Source: Anaeromyces robustus (Eukaryota; Neocallimastigomycota; Neocallimastigomycetes; Neocallimastigales; Neocallimastigaceae). From it: a stretch of 11,711 nt of DNA. The position numbers and the translations under genes were made by a program. The stretch covers positions 179,001-190,711 of the forward strand of contig MCFG01000086.1 of the NCBI GenBank assembly GCA_002104895.1, in the 5' to 3' direction. Within the stretch, counting starts at the first letter, position 1; each line of letters starts with the position of its first letter. A model generated the notes under the pieces. That model made no database searches and was not told where the DNA came from. It saw only the letters and a list, made by a program, of their open reading frames with translations. Of this stretch, positions 9,410 through 11,711 are shown piece by piece.

Positions 9410-9874
9410 ACAAATAAATAAATAAATAAATAAATATTTTATATTAAATTCTTACTCTTGAGAAATTGTAAAAATCTTCTACAGTTATATATTTAGCAAT
9501 ACCAATTATAACATCTGAAGGAAGTTTTGACATATCTAATTTTAATATAAAATAATATTATTTTCTATTAATATTTATAAATTATATTTTTAAAAATCAA
9601 TGATATAAAATATTCTTTCATTATATTTATGATTATTACATTCTTTTATTTGATAGTTATCAGTTTCAATAAAAGTTTGAGTAGAAGTCTGAGTAGAAGT
9701 TTGACAACTTACAGTAGTGCTACTACTATCGTTATCGTCGTTATTAGTTCTATCATTAGATATTGTTAAAACATCTTTTATTTGAGTTTGACCAGTTGTG
9801 ATAATGTAATTTTTTAATAATAATTCAATTAACTCTTCATTAAGAAGAGTTTGAGTAGAAACATTCATTTTCAT
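8178..9874 (-). CDS. F-box protein with C-terminal PP2 (phloem protein 2/Nictaba-like) domain (seven exons)
   Basis: Exons on the - strand: 9874-9640, 9535-9456, 9264-9190, 9052-8998, 8897-8791, 8671-8549 and 8375-8178, giving 290 residues. Six introns of 100-191 nt are all GT-AG with consistent phases (1,0,0,1,0,0). Residues 1-79 are Ser/Thr/Asn/Asp-rich and probably disordered, with TQT at 7-9, 61-63 and 65-67. Residues 82-127 are an F-box (KLPSDVIIGIAKYI, then TCKKLYSS and IWYNFLNRDY), which should bind Skp1 in an SCF ubiquitin ligase. Residues 150-290 match the PP2 domain: LKAKDLSI, Trp167, DVCWFDVNGEF (179-189), NGTYTV, GLDFIARHEG, and a C-terminal CYWKYGFSIKSIIL (273-286). In plants this pairing is the PP2-B family, with a Nictaba-like carbohydrate-binding fold. 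The target here, perhaps a glycoprotein, is inferred. Met3 is an alternative start. The first donor (GTAATA at 9639) is the least certain junction. Confidence 0.87.
8391..8488. repeat. 44-bp tandem repeat in F-box intron 6
   Basis: The segment AATTAATAAATTTAATATAT starts at 8391 and again at 8435, with a third partial copy at 8479, giving an exact 44-bp period. It makes up more than half of the 173-nt intron. Confidence 0.9.
9311..9436. repeat. (AAAT)n microsatellite filling most of F-box intron 2
   Basis: About 31 AAAT units with one CAAA interruption, making up about two thirds of the 191-nt intron. In the sense of the F-box transcript it reads UUUA repeats. Confidence 0.94.
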
Positions 9875-10080
9875 TTTGATGATTTTTTAACAATTGTTTA
9901 TAAAAATATTTTAATTGTATATGTTTTTTTTTATTACTTTATAATTATTTTTTTTATTGAATGATTTATATTTTTTTTATTATTTTTTTTTAAAATACAG
10001 TTTTATTTGTTAAAATAAGTTTTATATATTTTTAAATTGATAATAAAAAAAAGGGAATGTATTATTTAATATACTTAATG
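9875..10080 (-). promoter_or_regulatory. Presumed F-box gene upstream region
   Basis: This region lies directly upstream of the F-box ATG on the - strand. It is A-rich in the gene's sense, with runs of eight to nine A and a CATCAAAATG start context. No factor-binding motif is recognised, so the call rests on position only. Confidence 0.3.
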
Positions 10081-10386
10081 GTTATCTTATAATATTATAT
10101 AATATTATATATAGTAATATTATCAATATTTCATTTACATTAATATATAAATATATATATTTATATATTTAAAGTCTTTATATATGTAAAAAAAAAAAAA
10201 AAGATAAATGTATTTTTATTTATTTATCTTTATTATATTTTTAATAAAGGTATTTCAATTATAAGAGTGTAGAATGGTCATATAGTATTAATATTTTTTA
10301 AAAAAATGTTAAAATATTACATAAAATTTATATAAAAGGGTTTTATTTATTTATTTATAATTTTTTTATTATTTTAATGTATTTAA
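10081..10386. other. AT-rich DNA with two hairpins
   Basis: A perfect AT palindrome lies at about 10142-10169, and an inverted repeat AAAGATAAAT/ATTTATCTTT lies at about 10200-10231. No gene is seen. Confidence 0.6.
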
Positions 10387-10710
10387 ATGTCAAGTTTTTT
10401 TTTTTTTTTTTTTCAATATTTTAATATATATAAGTGTACTTTTTTTTTGTTTATGTTTTATTTACAAAAAGGTTTATATTATTATTTTTTAAGATATATT
10501 TACATACAATTAAAAAATATATATATTTGTAAAAAAATAACATATAAAAATGAAAAAAAATTAAAATTAAAAAAAAAGAGATATTCTTATATTTATATCT
10601 ATAATTTATTTTTTCATTTGATTATTAAAATCTCTAAATATGTTTTGAAAAAATCAAATGAACAATTATTATTAAATAATATAGATTCTATAATAAGTAT
10701 ATTAACATAA
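10387..10710 (+). CDS. Doubtful low-complexity open frame, 107 codons
   Basis: Open for 107 codons in DNA where TAA is very frequent, so its length is unusual for chance. Composition is Phe/Tyr/Ile/Lys-rich, with a poly-Phe start from a T run. Only the last part, YVLKKSNEQLLLNNIDSIIS, looks protein-like and could form a helix. A stop codon lies directly before the ATG. No family, signal or splice pattern is recognised. It may be a relic exon or an AT-bias artefact. Confidence 0.15.
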   Translation: MSSFFFFFFQYFNIYKCTFFLFMFYLQKGLYYYFLRYIYIQLKNIYICKKITYKNEKKLKLKKKRYSYIYIYNLFFHLIIKISKYVLKKSNEQLLLNNIDSIISILT

Positions 10711-11711
10711 TATTATTGCATTTTAATAATTGTTTATTAATTAAATGAATATGATATTTATTAATCTTTTTATTAATATTTTCATTATTAACAATTTATT
10801 TCATTATTTTAATATTCCTTTTTTTTTAATTATATATTTAATTTTATATTTTTTTTACATTTATTATTTTTTAAAATTAATTCTTTATAATAAATATTAA
10901 AACTTTAATTTACCTTTTTTAGTTCATAATATATGTGCATATTAATGTAAATGCATATATTATTATATATTTAATAATATTCATAATATATAATGTTTAT
11001 AATAATATGTACATTATATATGATATTATATATATTATATCATATTTTTATAATATAAATATTATTAGTTAATAGTTAATAGTTAATATATAGTATTATA
11101 ATTATTTAACAGTATAAATAATATTTGATAATATTTAGTATAATACTTATTATAAAATTTTGTAATTTTTTTTTAGTAATTTCTTTATTTCTTTTATTTT
11201 TTATTATATTTTTTTATATTTTAATCAAATTCTCTAAAGTTTGGATTTTTTTAAAAATAACTATTTATTTATTTATTATCTATTCATTTATTTAATTTGT
11301 TTCTTTATGATGTATTTTTACATATAAATCATTAAATTTTAATTTATGATTAAATTAATTTATATATTAGAAGGATTATATTGTGATATATTTCAAATTA
11401 TATTGAAGAATAAAAATGTATGATATTTAGTTTTTTATTAAAAATTATATCACAAGTATTATTCTAATTTATATTCAATTAATTTGTTATATATGTTATA
11501 TTTAAATATAAATATATTATGTATATATTATTATATATTTATTTTATATTATTTAATAAATTGAATATATTAAAATATATTTATACTATATATTTATAAT
11601 ATATTATAAATATATTACAAATATATTTAAAATTTCATTAATTAAATAATGTTAAAAAAAATTAAAATAATTAAAAATAATTAAAAATAATTAAAATTTT
11701 AAAAATTTAAA
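10711..11711. other. AT-rich non-coding DNA
   Basis: No gene recognised. AGTTAAT occurs three times in tandem at about 11068-11088. Overlapping AT palindromes lie near 11019-11045. The end of the window carries tandem AATTAAAAAT units (about 11655-11697). Confidence 0.65.

Noticed and set aside
9590-9639. Continuation of the F-box first exon to the TAA at 9590
   Set aside because: The reading past 9640 loses the F-box. Splicing at GTAATA (9639) to 9535 restores the frame into KLPSDVIIG.

Overview
This window is about 11.7 kb of extremely AT-rich eukaryotic nuclear DNA. Long intergenic stretches are almost pure A/T with (AAAT)n, (ATT)n and homopolymer tracts, and the genes carry AT-rich GT-AG introns. 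These traits, a CTT-rich leucine codon choice in one gene and a fungal-type ester hydrolase suggest an anaerobic gut fungus (Neocallimastigomycota). A dictyostelid or another AT-rich protist is the main alternative. The organism call is inference.

Only two genes are well supported. On the + strand at 4398-6077 lies a three-exon gene for a 251-residue SGNH/GDSL esterase of the isoamyl acetate-hydrolysing (IAH1) family, with an intact catalytic triad. On the - strand at 9874-8178 lies a seven-exon gene for a 290-residue F-box protein with a C-terminal phloem-protein-2 (PP2/Nictaba-like) domain. This is the architecture of plant PP2-B proteins. Its N-terminal tail carries repeated TQT motifs. 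The two genes converge with about 2.1 kb between their stop codons. I see no functional link between them.

Layout: 1-3300 is AT-rich non-coding DNA with microsatellites and two long palindromes. 3300-4180 is slightly richer in G+C and holds possible decayed coding fragments, including a Cys-rich one. 4181-4397 is the presumed esterase promoter with a perfect CACGTG palindrome. 4398-6077 is the esterase gene. 6078-8177 is the intergenic region between the two converging genes, with a terminal palindrome, a 64-bp minisatellite, a long (AAAT)n array and an orphan ATG-exon candidate at 7708. 8178-9874 is the F-box/PP2 gene, whose introns hold an (AAAT)n array and a 44-bp tandem repeat. 9875-11711 is AT-rich DNA with one doubtful 107-codon frame. 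I found no tRNA, rRNA, CRISPR array or complete mobile element.
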